Shown: positions 24,228-33,703 of the stretch, piece by piece | Layout: the number at the start of each line of letters is the position of its first letter | How positions within the stretch are numbered: the stretch's first letter is position 1 | Source of the DNA: Exiguobacterium sp. J17977 | Lineage (GTDB): Bacteria > Bacillota > Bacilli > Exiguobacteriales > Exiguobacteriaceae | Assembly (NCBI RefSeq): GCF_018616375.1 | Contig: NZ_JAEQBB010000001.1 | Span: forward strand, 124,001 to 188,000 | DNA length: 64,000 bases | Direction: 5' to 3' | Made by a program: the position numbers and the translations under genes | Notes under the pieces: model-generated | What the model was told of the DNA's origin: nothing | Database searches by the model: none | Seen by the model: only the letters and a program-made list of their open reading frames with translations

Positions 24228-25094
24228 ATGAAATACTTAATCACAGGTGCAACCGGGAAACTCGGTTCGAAAATTGTCGATGTGTTACTCAAGTCGATAC
24301 CCGCAAGTGAACTCGCGGTCAGCGTCCGCAATCCGGAGAAAGCGGAAGCACTGAAAGCGAAAGGTGTCGATGTGCGACATGGGGACTTCGACAAGCCTGA
24401 GACGCTCGATGAAGCGTTCAAAGGCGTCGAACGACTGCTCATCATTTCGGCGGACGGGGACAACGACACGCGCATCCGTCAACATGCGAACGCCGTCGAG
24501 GCGGCCGAGCGCGCAGGCGTATCGTTCATCGCCTATACGAGTCTCGCCGACGCGACAGAGAGCCAAAACTTGATGGCACCGCCACATGTCGAGACCGAAG
24601 GCGCAATCGAGCGGACGGGGATCCCGCATGCGTTCTTGCGCAACAATTGGTACTTAGAAAACGAACTTGGTAGCATTCAAGGCGTGCTTGCCGGCGCCCC
24701 TTGGGTGACGGCGGCACGTGACGGCAAAGTCGGTTGGGCGCTACAAGAAGATTACGCTGAAGCGGCGGCGAACGTGTTGCTCGCGGACGATTTCGAACAG
24801 GACATTTTTGAACTGTCAGGTCCGCTTCATACGCAAGCCGAACTCGTCGAGGCGCTCAGTGAAGTGCTCGGGCGTGAGGTGCCGCTCCAAGAAGTAAGCT
24901 TGGACGCGTACGCTGGCGTCATGCGCGGCGCGGGGGTGCCAGAAGGTGCGATTCCAATCGTCGTCGGCATTCAAGACAGCATCCGCAACGGCTCACTTGA
25001 AGTCGAGTCGAACGATTTCGAGTTGGTACTCGGTCGTCCGGTGACACCGCTTCGCGACGCATTATCAAAACTCGTTCATGAACTTGAATCATAA
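24228..25094 (+). CDS. NAD(P)-binding NmrA/QorB-type reductase
   Basis: About 288 residues. Rossmann start YLITGATGKLGSKIV, VSVRNPEKAEAL, then FIAYTSLADA and FLRNNWYLEN. These match the atypical SDR family that contains NAD(P)H:quinone oxidoreductase QOR2 (YtfG). Likely reduces quinones or acts as a redox-sensing NmrA-like protein. Single gene with a strong GGAGG site and its own terminator. Confidence 0.88.
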   Translation: MKYLITGATGKLGSKIVDVLLKSIPASELAVSVRNPEKAEALKAKGVDVRHGDFDKPETLDEAFKGVERLLIISADGDNDTRIRQHANAVEAAERAGVSFIAYTSLADATESQNLMAPPHVETEGAIERTGIPHAFLRNNWYLENELGSIQGVLAGAPWVTAARDGKVGWALQEDYAEAAANVLLADDFEQDIFELSGPLHTQAELVEALSEVLGREVPLQEVSLDAYAGVMRGAGVPEGAIPIVVGIQDSIRNGSLEVESNDFELVLGRPVTPLRDALSKLVHELES

Positions 25095-25101
25095 GGAAAA
25101 T

Positions 25102-25125
25102 GATGACTTCGGTCATCTTTTTTTT
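25102..25125 (+). terminator. Terminator of the reductase gene
   Basis: GATGAC-TTCG-GTCATC hairpin with a stable UUCG tetraloop followed by about eight T. From here to ~25370 there is no gene or recognised element. Confidence 0.92.
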
Positions 25126-25372
25126 ATGGATTCAGTTGGGATGATCAGTCTTGTTTCAAGGTCAAATCCACTTGAAATGATGAAGCGTAACTGCTCAGAA
25201 CAAGGGACTGGACCAAGCCGATGGTTGTCTACCGGAATCTCAAGTTGATTAAAAAAGCTCTAAAAAGTCAAAAAATGATTGGTAAAAAAGTTATGGTTAA
25301 TCATATTTCGAGCGAATGTGATGTTTGGAAAAATCTGATAATTTGAATGGGCAAAAAAAAATAAAAATCATA

Positions 25373-25428
25373 TTTACATCGATTTTCAATCGGCGTAATA
25401 TCCATTTCATCAACCAAATACGTATTTG
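25373..25428 (+). promoter_or_regulatory. kdp promoter with downstream palindrome
   Basis: TTTACA at 25373-25378, 17-nt spacer, TAATAT at 25396-25401. About 7 nt past the expected start lies the perfect 14-bp palindrome CAAATACGTATTTG (25415-25428), which could be a repressor operator or a 5' hairpin. The leader then runs ~275 nt to the first ORF. Confidence 0.5.
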
Positions 25429-25441
25429 TTGAAAAATCTTT

Positions 25442-25628
25442 TTCGCCGAGTTCCAGAGATGGAAGCGGGGGACCCACTGTCCAGTTCGGACTGGGGTGAA
25501 TCCTCTTTGAGGTAGGGCCAACTCCTAGGCAGGCCCGAATCCGACAGCTAACCTCGCAGGCGTTTTAGGGGGATCCGACTCATGCTGTGACTTGTCACGG
25601 GGGCCGCTTCTTGCCTCGTGGCTTTTTT
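25442..25628 (+). promoter_or_regulatory. c-di-AMP riboswitch (ydaO/yuaA type) with terminator
   Basis: The leader contains the conserved strings of the ydaO-yuaA class: GCGGGGGACCCA, GGGGTGAATCC, GGTAGGGC and CCGAATCCGACAGCTAACCT, closed by CGCC/GGCG ends (aptamer about 25442-25565). They match the B. subtilis ydaO leader nearly word for word. A terminator follows at 25596-25628: CACGGGG pairs with CCTCGTG (one G-T pair), then GCTTTTTTG. The class binds cyclic di-AMP and switches genes off when it is high. Placed before kdp, it would stop potassium-pump synthesis when potassium, and so c-di-AMP, is high. Confidence 0.93.
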
Positions 25629-25680
25629 GCGCTTTTAAAACCAAAAAATTACTTATTTTTCTTAAAAAGGGGATTTTATT

Positions 25681-25782
25681 TTGTTCGATGCGCTCGCGAT
25701 CATCATATTGATTGGCTTACTGGCTTTGATGCAAGGTTTGGTCCGTGTCTTAGATACATCGGAATGGAACGAGAAGAGGTGA
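25681..25782 (+). CDS. 33-aa membrane micro-ORF at the head of the kdp operon
   Basis: Starts at TTG behind AAAAAGGGGA and encodes one hydrophobic helix (FDALAIIILIGLLALMQGLV) with a polar end (DTSEWNEKR). Its stop is 4 nt before the kdpF start. Similar unannotated one-helix ORFs often precede kdpF in other bacteria; function not known. Support is the ribosome site, the clean helix and the tight spacing. Confidence 0.6.
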   Translation: MFDALAIIILIGLLALMQGLVRVLDTSEWNEKR

Positions 25783-25786
25783 ATCA

Positions 25787-25867
25787 ATGACTATATTGCT
25801 TCTCTTGGTCGGTGTCGGATATATGCTCTATCTATTCTACGCGTTACTTATCCCGGAACGATTTTAA
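25787..25867 (+). CDS. kdpF: KdpF-like small subunit (26 aa)
   Basis: Single membrane helix MTILLLLVGVGYMLYLFYALL ending IPERF, the length and pattern of KdpF, which packs against KdpA and stabilises the KdpFABC potassium pump. Overlooked by ordinary gene finders because of its size. GAGAAGAGG stands just upstream; kdpA starts 25 nt later. Confidence 0.8.
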   Translation: MTILLLLVGVGYMLYLFYALLIPERF

Positions 25868-25892
25868 ATTATTTTGTTAGAGGAGAATGGTT

Positions 25893-27530
25893 ATGTGGTC
25901 AACATTTATAGTGGCACTTGGTTTGTTGCTACTTGTCACGACCGTCACGAGTGTCATGCTCGGACGATATATCGGGGTACGATTTAAACCTGTCGCAGAG
26001 CGTCCAGATTATTTCATGAAACACACAGAAACGAAATGGCTAAAGCGGCTTCGTCTTGACGAACGCGGCAGTCAATCATGGGTGGGGTACGCCCGGGACT
26101 TTTTAATTCTGAACACATTCTTTTTGTTGTTCGGGTATGGCTTGCTTCGCTTTCAAGGGATGCTGCCGCTTAATCCGAACGGCGCTGACAACTTGGAGTG
26201 GCATGTGGCGCTTCACACGATTGTCAGCTTCATGACGAATACCGACCAGCAACATTACGCAGGGGAGGCACTCTCCCATTTGTCACAAACGTTCGTTTTG
26301 ACGACAGTGATGTTCGTCGCACCGACGATGGCCATGACGATGTCGCTCGCTTTTATTCGCGGGATTTTGAATAAACCGATTGGTGTGTTTTTCGCTGACT
26401 TCATTCGATTGATTGTACATGTCCTGCTGCCGATCAGTCTGTTCTTCGGACTGTTGTTCATCAGCCTTGGAGTTCCTCAGACGTTTAGTGCAAATGTTAA
26501 CGTCACGACGTTAGAAGGCGCGATACAAGTCATTCAGCGCGGACCAGTCGCCTCGTTTGAAGTCATCAAACAGTTAGGGAACAACGGAGGCGGTTACTTT
26601 GCAACGAACGCCGCACACCCGTTTGAAAACCCGAACGAGTGGACGAACTATATTCAAATGTTCTTGATGTTGCTGTTGCCGATGTCCATGCCGTTCATCT
26701 ATGGGCAAATCTCAGGGCGTCGTCGTCAAGGCTTCCTATATTTTGGGGTCATGCTCAGTCTCTTTTTAATCGGCACGGTGGCGATGTTCGCGGTGCTCCA
26801 TTCGACTCCTTCACTCCATGGACAAGAGGTACGGTTCGGGATCGTTGGGACAGCGCTGTATAGCGCGATTACGACAGCTGCCGAGACGGGGGCGGTCAAT
26901 GCGATGCACGACTCCTTGCCGTCACTTGCCGGTCTGATTCTGATGGGGAACATGATGCTCAACGTCGTCTTCGGTGGAGCGGGTGCCGGATTTATGAACT
27001 TTATGATTTATGTCATCATCACCATTTTCGTGGCGGCGCTACTCATCGGTCATACACCTAGCTTGCTCGGTAAAAAGGTTGAGGCGCGTGAGATGAAGTT
27101 GGTCGCGTTGACATTGATTGTGTCGCCATTACTCATTCTCGTCTTTTCAGGAGTCGCGCTGTTCATGCCAGAGGGACGTGACGCGATTACTAATAGTGGT
27201 GCCCATGGTATCTCTCAAATTTTGTATGAATATACATCCGCGGTCGCCAATAACGGTTCAGGATTCGAAGGGTTGCTAGATGGGACGGTGTTTTGGAATA
27301 TCACGACGACGTTCGCCATGTTCTTCGGACGGTATGTCCCTTTGTTGCTCATGCTTGCGATTGCGGGTAGTTTCCAATCTAAACCGATGATTCATTCGGA
27401 AGAGGCGCTCCGGACAGATACTGGCTTATTCGCTGTCGTCTTGATCGGGATTATCTTGATTGTCGGGGCATTGACGTTTTTACCGGTACTCGTGTTAGGG
27501 CCGCTCACTGAATGGCTCACTTTACAATAA
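25893..27530 (+). CDS. kdpA: Potassium-transporting ATPase subunit A
   Basis: Channel-like membrane subunit of the Kdp high-affinity potassium pump, ~545 residues with about ten spans. The four selectivity-filter-like regions are recognisable: TNTDQQHY, GNNGGGYFATNAAHPFENP, TAAETGAVNAMHDS and SAVANNGSGFEGL. ATG 25893 lies 7 nt after AGAGGAG; the ATG at 25887 is too close. First large gene of kdpFABCD. Confidence 0.96.
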   Translation: MWSTFIVALGLLLLVTTVTSVMLGRYIGVRFKPVAERPDYFMKHTETKWLKRLRLDERGSQSWVGYARDFLILNTFFLLFGYGLLRFQGMLPLNPNGADNLEWHVALHTIVSFMTNTDQQHYAGEALSHLSQTFVLTTVMFVAPTMAMTMSLAFIRGILNKPIGVFFADFIRLIVHVLLPISLFFGLLFISLGVPQTFSANVNVTTLEGAIQVIQRGPVASFEVIKQLGNNGGGYFATNAAHPFENPNEWTNYIQMFLMLLLPMSMPFIYGQISGRRRQGFLYFGVMLSLFLIGTVAMFAVLHSTPSLHGQEVRFGIVGTALYSAITTAAETGAVNAMHDSLPSLAGLILMGNMMLNVVFGGAGAGFMNFMIYVIITIFVAALLIGHTPSLLGKKVEAREMKLVALTLIVSPLLILVFSGVALFMPEGRDAITNSGAHGISQILYEYTSAVANNGSGFEGLLDGTVFWNITTTFAMFFGRYVPLLLMLAIAGSFQSKPMIHSEEALRTDTGLFAVVLIGIILIVGALTFLPVLVLGPLTEWLTLQ

Positions 27531-27546
27531 TTGAGGAGATAATGTG

Positions 27547-29568
27547 ATGAATGATTCAAATTCAACAGCGCGCGGGATTGATGCCGCGCTAATTCGCTCC
27601 GCTTCGGTGGAAGGAATCCGGAAACTCAATCCGATAGCGATGGTTAAACAACCGGTATTATTTTTAGTCTTTGGCGGATTCATTTTGTCTGCTCTATATA
27701 CACTTGTCTCAGATGAAATGCGTGGGTTTAATCTTGCCGTCAGTTTGATTTTACTGGTCACGCTTTGGTTCGCAAATTTCGCGGAAGCGATTGCGGAAGG
27801 ACGAGGGAAAGCACAGGCTGCCACGTTGCGTGCATCGAAGAATGATGTCATGGCACGTCGGAAATCGAAACGCGGTGTCGAAGAGGTCGCGTCGTCGGTA
27901 TTGCGAAAAGGAGATATCGTAATCGTCCGGGCAGGGGATTACGTCCCTGGTGATGGGGAAATCATCTCTGGTCTTGCCTCGATCGATGAGTCCGCTATTA
28001 CAGGCGAGTCGGCGCCGGTTATCAAAGAGTCCGGCGGAGATTTTTCTTCGGTAATCGGCGGGACGCTCGTCGTGAGTGATGAGATTGAAGTTCGAATTAC
28101 GAGCGATCCCGGGGAGTCATTTCTCGACCAGATGATTGTCCTCGTCGAGGGATCGTCGCGTCAAAAGACACCGAACGAGATTGCGTTATCGCTCTTCCTC
28201 GTCTCGCTCAGTCTCATCTTCTTGCTTGTCGTCATGACGTTGCCTGCCTTCACGGCTTATCTCGGATTTACATTGTCCCCGCCCGTGTTGATTGCACTGC
28301 TCGTCTGTTTGATTCCGACGACGATCGGTGGATTGCTCTCAGCAATCGGGATTGCTGGTATGGACCGTGTCACGCGTTTTAATGTGATTGCTATGAGCGG
28401 GAAGGCGGTAGAAGCCGCAGGTGACGTGCGGACCATCATTTTAGATAAGACGGGCACGATCACGTTCGGTAATCGCATGGCCTATGAGGTGCTTCCAGTC
28501 GAGGGTGTTAGTGCGTCGCAAGCACTCGGCGTTGCCGTGTTGACATCGCTTGCTGATGAGACGCCGGAAGGCAGATCGGTCATCACATTGGCGAAAGAGG
28601 CCTGGAGCGACGTAGACACCTCCCCTAAAGACGGGGCCGAGGTCATCCCGTTTCAGGCAGAAACACGGATGTCAGGCCTTGACTTGACAGACGGCCGCCG
28701 TGTTCGAAAAGGGGCTGCGAGCGCTATCATGCAGTGGATCACTTCGCTCGGAGGACATGTGCCGGAAGACGTTGCATCGATTGTCGAACAAATCTCGATG
28801 TCTGGGGGGACACCACTCGTCATTGCTGAGAATGAACGGATTGTTGGGGTCATTCATTTGAAGGACACGGTCAAGCCGGGTATGCGTGAACGATTCGATC
28901 GCCTGCGCAAGATGGGTATTAAAACCGTGATGTGTACCGGGGACAACCCGCTCACTGCCGCAACGATTGCCAAAGAAGCAGGCGTCGATGCGTTCGTGGC
29001 CGAATGTACACCAGAGGATAAAATTCGAATCATCCGTGAAGAGCAAAAGGCAGGACACCTTGTCGCTATGACTGGAGACGGAACAAACGATGCACCCGCT
29101 CTCGCACAAGCGGATGTGGGTCTGGCGATGAACAGCGGAACGCAGGCAGCGAAAGAGGCGGCAAATATGATTGACTTGGATTCCAATCCGACGAAAATCA
29201 TCGAAGTGGTGGAAATCGGTAAGCAACTGCTCATGACGCGCGGTGCGTTGACGACGTTCTCTATCTCCAATGATGTGGCGAAATATTTCGCGATTTTACC
29301 GGCGATGTTCGTTGCGGGCATCCCGGAGATGGACTGGCTGAACGTGATGCGGCTCGGATCGCCGGAATCTGCCATCTTGGCGGCGTTGTTATTCAACGCG
29401 ATCATCATTCCGCTATTGATTCCGATTGCGATGAAAGGAGTGCGTTACGAAGCGGTCGGGTCAGAACGTCTGTTGCGACGAAACTTACTCATTTATGGGG
29501 TTGGTGGCATGATGATCCCGTTCATCGGGATTAAAGCACTCGATTTACTATTAAATCTATGGATGTGA
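27547..29568 (+). CDS. kdpB: Potassium-transporting ATPase subunit B
   Basis: Catalytic P-type ATPase subunit of ~673 residues. Actuator TGES near residue 152, phosphorylation site DKTGT with Asp about 300, and hinge [15 protein letters not shown] near 511; [15 protein letters not shown] forms the membrane region. ATP hydrolysis drives potassium entry through KdpA. ATG 27547 has GGAG 8 nt upstream, preferred to GTG 27544. Confidence 0.97.
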   Translation: MNDSNSTARGIDAALIRSASVEGIRKLNPIAMVKQPVLFLVFGGFILSALYTLVSDEMRGFNLAVSLILLVTLWFANFAEAIAEGRGKAQAATLRASKNDVMARRKSKRGVEEVASSVLRKGDIVIVRAGDYVPGDGEIISGLASIDESAITGESAPVIKESGGDFSSVIGGTLVVSDEIEVRITSDPGESFLDQMIVLVEGSSRQKTPNEIALSLFLVSLSLIFLLVVMTLPAFTAYLGFTLSPPVLIALLVCLIPTTIGGLLSAIGIAGMDRVTRFNVIAMSGKAVEAAGDVRTIILDKTGTITFGNRMAYEVLPVEGVSASQALGVAVLTSLADETPEGRSVITLAKEAWSDVDTSPKDGAEVIPFQAETRMSGLDLTDGRRVRKGAASAIMQWITSLGGHVPEDVASIVEQISMSGGTPLVIAENERIVGVIHLKDTVKPGMRERFDRLRKMGIKTVMCTGDNPLTAATIAKEAGVDAFVAECTPEDKIRIIREEQKAGHLVAMTGDGTNDAPALAQADVGLAMNSGTQAAKEAANMIDLDSNPTKIIEVVEIGKQLLMTRGALTTFSISNDVAKYFAILPAMFVAGIPEMDWLNVMRLGSPESAILAALLFNAIIIPLLIPIAMKGVRYEAVGSERLLRRNLLIYGVGGMMIPFIGIKALDLLLNLWM

Positions 29569-29577
29569 GGAATGGAC

Positions 29578-30075
29578 ATGAGAAAAGAATGGGGCCAAGC
29601 AGGAATCGTCGCGGGGTTGACGACTGTATTATGCGGCGTACTGTTTCCGAGTTTCTTACTAGTGACAGGGCAATTATTTTTTGACGACCGGGCGCAGGGC
29701 TCGCTCGTCGAACGAGAAGGGGAATGGGTTGGATCTATGTTGATTGCACAGCCGTTCACGTCAGACAATTACTTTCACGGTCGTCCGTCAGCCGTCGACC
29801 AACTGACGGGACAATCGGGTGGAGATAATTTGGCTGAGAGTCACCCCGATAGACCGGCGTATGATTCGACCATGCCGGGAGCGGTCGAGACGTCCGGTTC
29901 GGGTCTTGATCCCCATATCTCGCTTGAACATGCCACGGCGCAAGTGGAACGGGTCGCTGAGGCGCGCGGGCTTCAACCAGATGCGGTACGAGCAGTCATC
30001 GAAGACGTCTCTAACGGAGGGACGTACGTGAACGTGTTACGTCTCAATCTGCAACTAGATGAGAGCGGTCAATGA
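29578..30075 (+). CDS. kdpC: Potassium-transporting ATPase subunit C
   Basis: Single-span subunit of ~165 residues needed for complex stability. N-terminal helix ~12-32, then the KdpC core: FTSDNYFHGRPSA and the HISLEHATAQVERVA and VNVLRLN blocks. ATG 29578 sits 7 nt from GAGG; its stop overlaps the kdpD start by 4 nt. Confidence 0.95.
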   Translation: MRKEWGQAGIVAGLTTVLCGVLFPSFLLVTGQLFFDDRAQGSLVEREGEWVGSMLIAQPFTSDNYFHGRPSAVDQLTGQSGGDNLAESHPDRPAYDSTMPGAVETSGSGLDPHISLEHATAQVERVAEARGLQPDAVRAVIEDVSNGGTYVNVLRLNLQLDESGQ

Positions 30076-31154
30076 AGCGGGGTCACCTCCGCCTGTATAT
30101 CGGGGCCGCCCCAGGTGTCGGCAAGACGTATAAAATGCTGGCGGATGCCCACGGTCTTGTCCGAGAAGGGAAAGCCGTGTACATCGGATTGATTGAGACG
30201 CATGGCCGTCATGAAACAGAGGCGATGATTGGTGATTTACCCATCATTCCTCTGCTTACTATCGACTATAAAGGACATTCGTTCGAAGAAGTAAACGTCG
30301 ATGCCATTGTCGCCTTACGACCCGATGTCGTTTTAATCGATGAGTTAGCCCATACAAATGCACCTGGATCGTTACGGGCCAAACGTTATCAAGATGTGCA
30401 AGTGATTTTAGAGCACGGGATTGATGTGTATGCGGCGGTCAACATTCAGCATTTTGAAAGCTTATTGATGATGGTCAAGGGTATCACGGGGGTCGAGGTC
30501 AGGGAACGAATCCCCGATTTATTTCTTAGCCAGGCGGATGAGATTCTATTGGTCGATGTGACACCTCAGACACTTCAAGAACGAATGAAACAAGGAAAAA
30601 TCTATCGCAAAGACAAAATCGAGCAGAGCTTGAACTCGTTCTTCACATTGACGAATTTATCGAGTCTGCGGGAAGTGGCGTTACGACAGGTCGCTGACGA
30701 GGTCGATGAACAAGTGTATCGCGCCACGAAGAACGTCGTCGAAGATCCGACGCGACTGCAAGAGCGCATCATGGTATGCGTCAAATTGAACGGGAACGCC
30801 CGAAAATTGATGTATCGCGGCTTTCGCATGGCGAGCCGTCTAAAAGCGAAACTGTATATCATGACAATCCTTGATCGAGACGAAGCCAGACTGTCGAAGC
30901 AGGAAGCCGAAGTGTTGCGGGTCATCCGTGAGAGCGGGACATCGTTCCAGGCTGAGGTGTTAATCGTACAAACGTCGAAGCAACGGCTCGACAAGCGCAT
31001 CACGGAAATCGCCAATGAGAAGCGGATCACACAGCTCATCTTAGGTCAATCCGCCAGAACGCGCTGGCAAGAGGTCAGGCGAGGCTCCATCGTCAATGCC
31101 ATCATGCGCGATACGAAAAACCTTGATATCCACGTCGTGTCTGACGACATTTAA
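30072..31154 (+). CDS. kdpD: Short KdpD: sensor and USP domains only, no kinase
   Basis: About 360 residues against ~890 in full KdpD. The N-terminal KdpD domain is intact: P-loop GAAPGVGKTYKML (11-23), ETHGRHET and LIDELAHTNAPGS. A universal-stress-type domain follows (about 231-360, with VCVKLNGNARKL and LILGQSARTRWQE). It then stops, lacking the membrane helices, GAF, HisKA and HATPase, and no kdpE follows. The end is natural: a stop codon then a strong terminator, with no remnant beyond. In other Firmicutes the KdpD USP domain binds c-di-AMP, so it may regulate the pump directly rather than transcription. Confidence 0.92.
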   Translation: MKRGHLRLYIGAAPGVGKTYKMLADAHGLVREGKAVYIGLIETHGRHETEAMIGDLPIIPLLTIDYKGHSFEEVNVDAIVALRPDVVLIDELAHTNAPGSLRAKRYQDVQVILEHGIDVYAAVNIQHFESLLMMVKGITGVEVRERIPDLFLSQADEILLVDVTPQTLQERMKQGKIYRKDKIEQSLNSFFTLTNLSSLREVALRQVADEVDEQVYRATKNVVEDPTRLQERIMVCVKLNGNARKLMYRGFRMASRLKAKLYIMTILDRDEARLSKQEAEVLRVIRESGTSFQAEVLIVQTSKQRLDKRITEIANEKRITQLILGQSARTRWQEVRRGSIVNAIMRDTKNLDIHVVSDDI

Positions 31155-31156
31155 AG

Positions 31157-31201
31157 AAAACCCGCCGCATTCGTTATCAGGTAACGAATACGGCGGGTTT
31201 T
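31157..31201. terminator. Bidirectional terminator after kdp operon
   Basis: AAAACCCGCCG pairs with CGGCGGGTTTT; an inner ATTCGTTA/TAACGAAT stem extends it. Confidence 0.9.
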
Positions 31202-32732
31202 AACGTGTCTCGCTTCTAGTTTCGAGCTGACGGGTCACGTCTTCTAACGTGCTCGCGGTAGAAGCGAGCCGGTCCGACATGTGGCTCAACTCTTTTTGGA
31301 TGGCGACTTGTTCCTCGGTCGCGGCGGCGACGTGCTGAATCTGTTGTTGGAGTTCGCTCGCCGATCGTTTTGTCGTCGCGAGGCGCGTCTCGAGTGTCTC
31401 CATCTGCGACGTCACGCGTTGCCGCGTCTCTTGAATCGAGCTGATTTGCCCATCGATTTCAGACACGTCCTCGGTCAAACGATGGAAGACGGCCGTCACA
31501 TCGGCCGAGACGGTTTGACAGTTCTCGGTCGCGCGTTTGAATAACTGTGCCGAATCGCGGACGATGATTGTGTCATCCATCAGTCCACCTAGAACGCGGG
31601 TCATCTCGGCTGCATAATCTCGGGACTGGACGGCGAGCTTTCCGACTTCAGAAGCGACGACGGCGAAACCACGACCGGCGTCACCCGCCCGTGCGGCTTC
31701 AATCGAGGCGTTCAAGGCCAGCATGTTCGTCTGGTCGCTGATTGTCTCGACGTGCTGCAGGATGGCTTGAATCTCAGTCGACCGGTTCGACATCGTCGTG
31801 ACGACACGCTCGAGTCGTTCCGATTCCCTGATAATTTCCTCTACCTTCGCTTCCATCCGTCGCATGTCTCCGTCCCCGGCAATGGCGTCGGCCGCAATCC
31901 GTGATGAAGCGGCAGCTGTTTGCGCCATCCGTTCTTGGATGAGCGCCGTGAGGGAGCGAATCGATTGAATCTCCTCGGCCCCGTGGTTCATCGACGTCTC
32001 TTGATCCGTCGCGTGCGCGACAATCGGATCGACGGTGACCGCGATTTGTTCGCCTGAGGAGAGGGACTGGTTGGCCGCCGTCTCGAGCTCGGTCGCATGG
32101 GTTTTGAGCGTCATGACGAGTCGGCTCGTTTCGTATACGGCCTGCTGTAACAATCGACGCGTCTCGTCTTCTTGTGCTTTGACAAGTGACGACTCGAGGT
32201 TGCGGTAGTGGATTTGCGCGACGAGCACGGCACTGAGCAAGATGAGATAGACCGCATGGACGAGCAACAAGCTGAACGGATAGTCAGCCGTTCCACAGAT
32301 GATTTCCGGGACGAAGAAATAGCCGGCCAAATGTTGCACGGCGAAAATGACAGTGCTGTAAACGATTAAATCAATGCGGCGCATGAACGAGAGAATCGCC
32401 AGGACGACGAAAATCGAGAAGTGATACTCGACGAGCCCTTGTCCACCAGCGACGGTCGAGATGCTAGCGAACGTGAGCGTGAGCATCATGAGATAGGGGA
32501 AGGCGCGAGGTTTAAATGGGTGGCTCATCATCATCGCGATGAAGAGGACGATGGGGATAGCGAACAATACCCATGTCGCGGTTGGATGTTCATAACCGAC
32601 GACGCCGTTCCGAAGCACAGTGTATGTATAGGCGAAATCGGTGAAGCGGTGGAGTGCATGGACGACAATGGATGTCAAAACAATGATGAACGTGATGACA
32701 AGCATCAAAGGATTACGTTTCGTAGAACTCAT
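31200..32732 (-). CDS. Methyl-accepting chemotaxis protein with multi-span membrane domain
   Basis: About 510 residues. The first ~185 residues form five to six membrane helices with only short loops, so there is no large extracellular ligand domain and no HAMP that I can see. Residues ~190-510 are the MCP signalling coiled coil with the hairpin tip [30 protein letters not shown]. It should signal to CheA/CheW, sensing perhaps a membrane or cytosolic state. ATG 32732 has GAGGAA upstream. Confidence 0.9.
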   Translation of the reverse strand: MSSTKRNPLMLVITFIIVLTSIVVHALHRFTDFAYTYTVLRNGVVGYEHPTATWVLFAIPIVLFIAMMMSHPFKPRAFPYLMMLTLTFASISTVAGGQGLVEYHFSIFVVLAILSFMRRIDLIVYSTVIFAVQHLAGYFFVPEIICGTADYPFSLLLVHAVYLILLSAVLVAQIHYRNLESSLVKAQEDETRRLLQQAVYETSRLVMTLKTHATELETAANQSLSSGEQIAVTVDPIVAHATDQETSMNHGAEEIQSIRSLTALIQERMAQTAAASSRIAADAIAGDGDMRRMEAKVEEIIRESERLERVVTTMSNRSTEIQAILQHVETISDQTNMLALNASIEAARAGDAGRGFAVVASEVGKLAVQSRDYAAEMTRVLGGLMDDTIIVRDSAQLFKRATENCQTVSADVTAVFHRLTEDVSEIDGQISSIQETRQRVTSQMETLETRLATTKRSASELQQQIQHVAAATEEQVAIQKELSHMSDRLASTASTLEDVTRQLETRSETR

Positions 32733-32825
32733 ACTAATTCCTCGCATTCTGGTTGTAGGTCTATATATCTACCCCACTATCGTCCGATTGACACGAATCT
32801 TTACCGGTTTTGCATATTGAGGATG

Positions 32826-32852
32826 AAAAAAAGAGAAGCGAATGTGCTTCTC
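32826..32852 (-). terminator. Terminator of the TVP38 gene
   Basis: Leftward GAGAAGC/GCTTCTC hairpin followed by seven T; overlaps the last base of the stop codon. Confidence 0.88.
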
Positions 32853-33499
32853 TACTCAGAAGTGAGGCCGAGCCAGCGTTTGACCGGTTCGCGGAAGTAG
32901 TAGGTGACGCCGATCAAAGTGACGAAAACGAGGGCGGCGATGACGACCAAGGTGATACTGCCTGAGGCGAGACTCGCACCGAGAAAGCTATAGGCGAGTG
33001 TCCCGGGAATCATGCCGAGCACGGTCGCCAGGATAAACGACCGGAACCGAACCTTAGCAATTCCGCCCGCGTAACTGAGCAAATCGAAGCTGACGAGCGG
33101 GATGAGCCGCAAGACGAACACGTATAGAAAACCGCGTTGCTCCATCTGCGTGAACAGCTTCTCCGACCATGGATAGCTCTCGACCTTGAGCACGGACCTG
33201 CCGAACAGTCGGGCCATGACGTAACCGGTCACGGCCGCCGCCGTCGCCCCGAATAGGATATAGAGGACGCCCGGCCACACCCCGAAGGCGAGACCGGCGC
33301 CGAGCGATAGGACCGACGTCGGTAAGAAGATGATTGGACCGATTGCATAGATGAGGAAAAAGACGACCGGACCCCACCAGCCGAACGACAAGACGATGTC
33401 ACGGACGTCAGACGGACGGAGTTCATAGTGGAAATGAGTGATATAGAAGATACTCCCGAACACGGTGAGCATGAGACTAAGTTTGAGCCAGCGGGGCAC
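32852..33499 (-). CDS. TVP38/TMEM64-family (VTT) membrane protein
   Basis: About 215 residues, six predicted spans. The VTT domain is visible: FLPTSVLSLGAGLAFG, GATAAAVTGYVMARLFGR, then LRLIPLVSFDLLSYAGG. Family members probably scramble or flip lipids, as DedA proteins do. GTG 33499 has AAAGGAGG 8 nt upstream; an in-frame extension to 33631 has no site and is not needed. Confidence 0.9.
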   Translation of the reverse strand: MPRWLKLSLMLTVFGSIFYITHFHYELRPSDVRDIVLSFGWWGPVVFFLIYAIGPIIFLPTSVLSLGAGLAFGVWPGVLYILFGATAAAVTGYVMARLFGRSVLKVESYPWSEKLFTQMEQRGFLYVFVLRLIPLVSFDLLSYAGGIAKVRFRSFILATVLGMIPGTLAYSFLGASLASGSITLVVIAALVFVTLIGVTYYFREPVKRWLGLTSE

Positions 33500-33703
33500 A
33501 GCGGACGCCTCCTTTCCATCAGTTCTTTTGTTTATCGTATCGCATTTTGCCTCCGAATGAAGGGGAGCCAGCCTACAAATGCGTCGGCAATGTGCGATTG
33601 CGTTCATCAGTGTGGCTAAAAATGGAAACATAGGTCAACGCATGTGTAAATACACTTCATTTCAAGCCTCTTACCTACGATAAATCAGGTAGGGGGGATC
33701 ATC

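Noticed and set aside
25297-25521. Minus-strand 74-codon frame across the kdp leader
   Set aside because: It crosses the riboswitch consensus, which explains the sequence better; no ribosome site.
30072-31154. KdpD as a frameshifted or truncated pseudogene
   Set aside because: The frame ends cleanly after the USP domain and a strong terminator follows; no remnants of kinase or membrane segments exist downstream.
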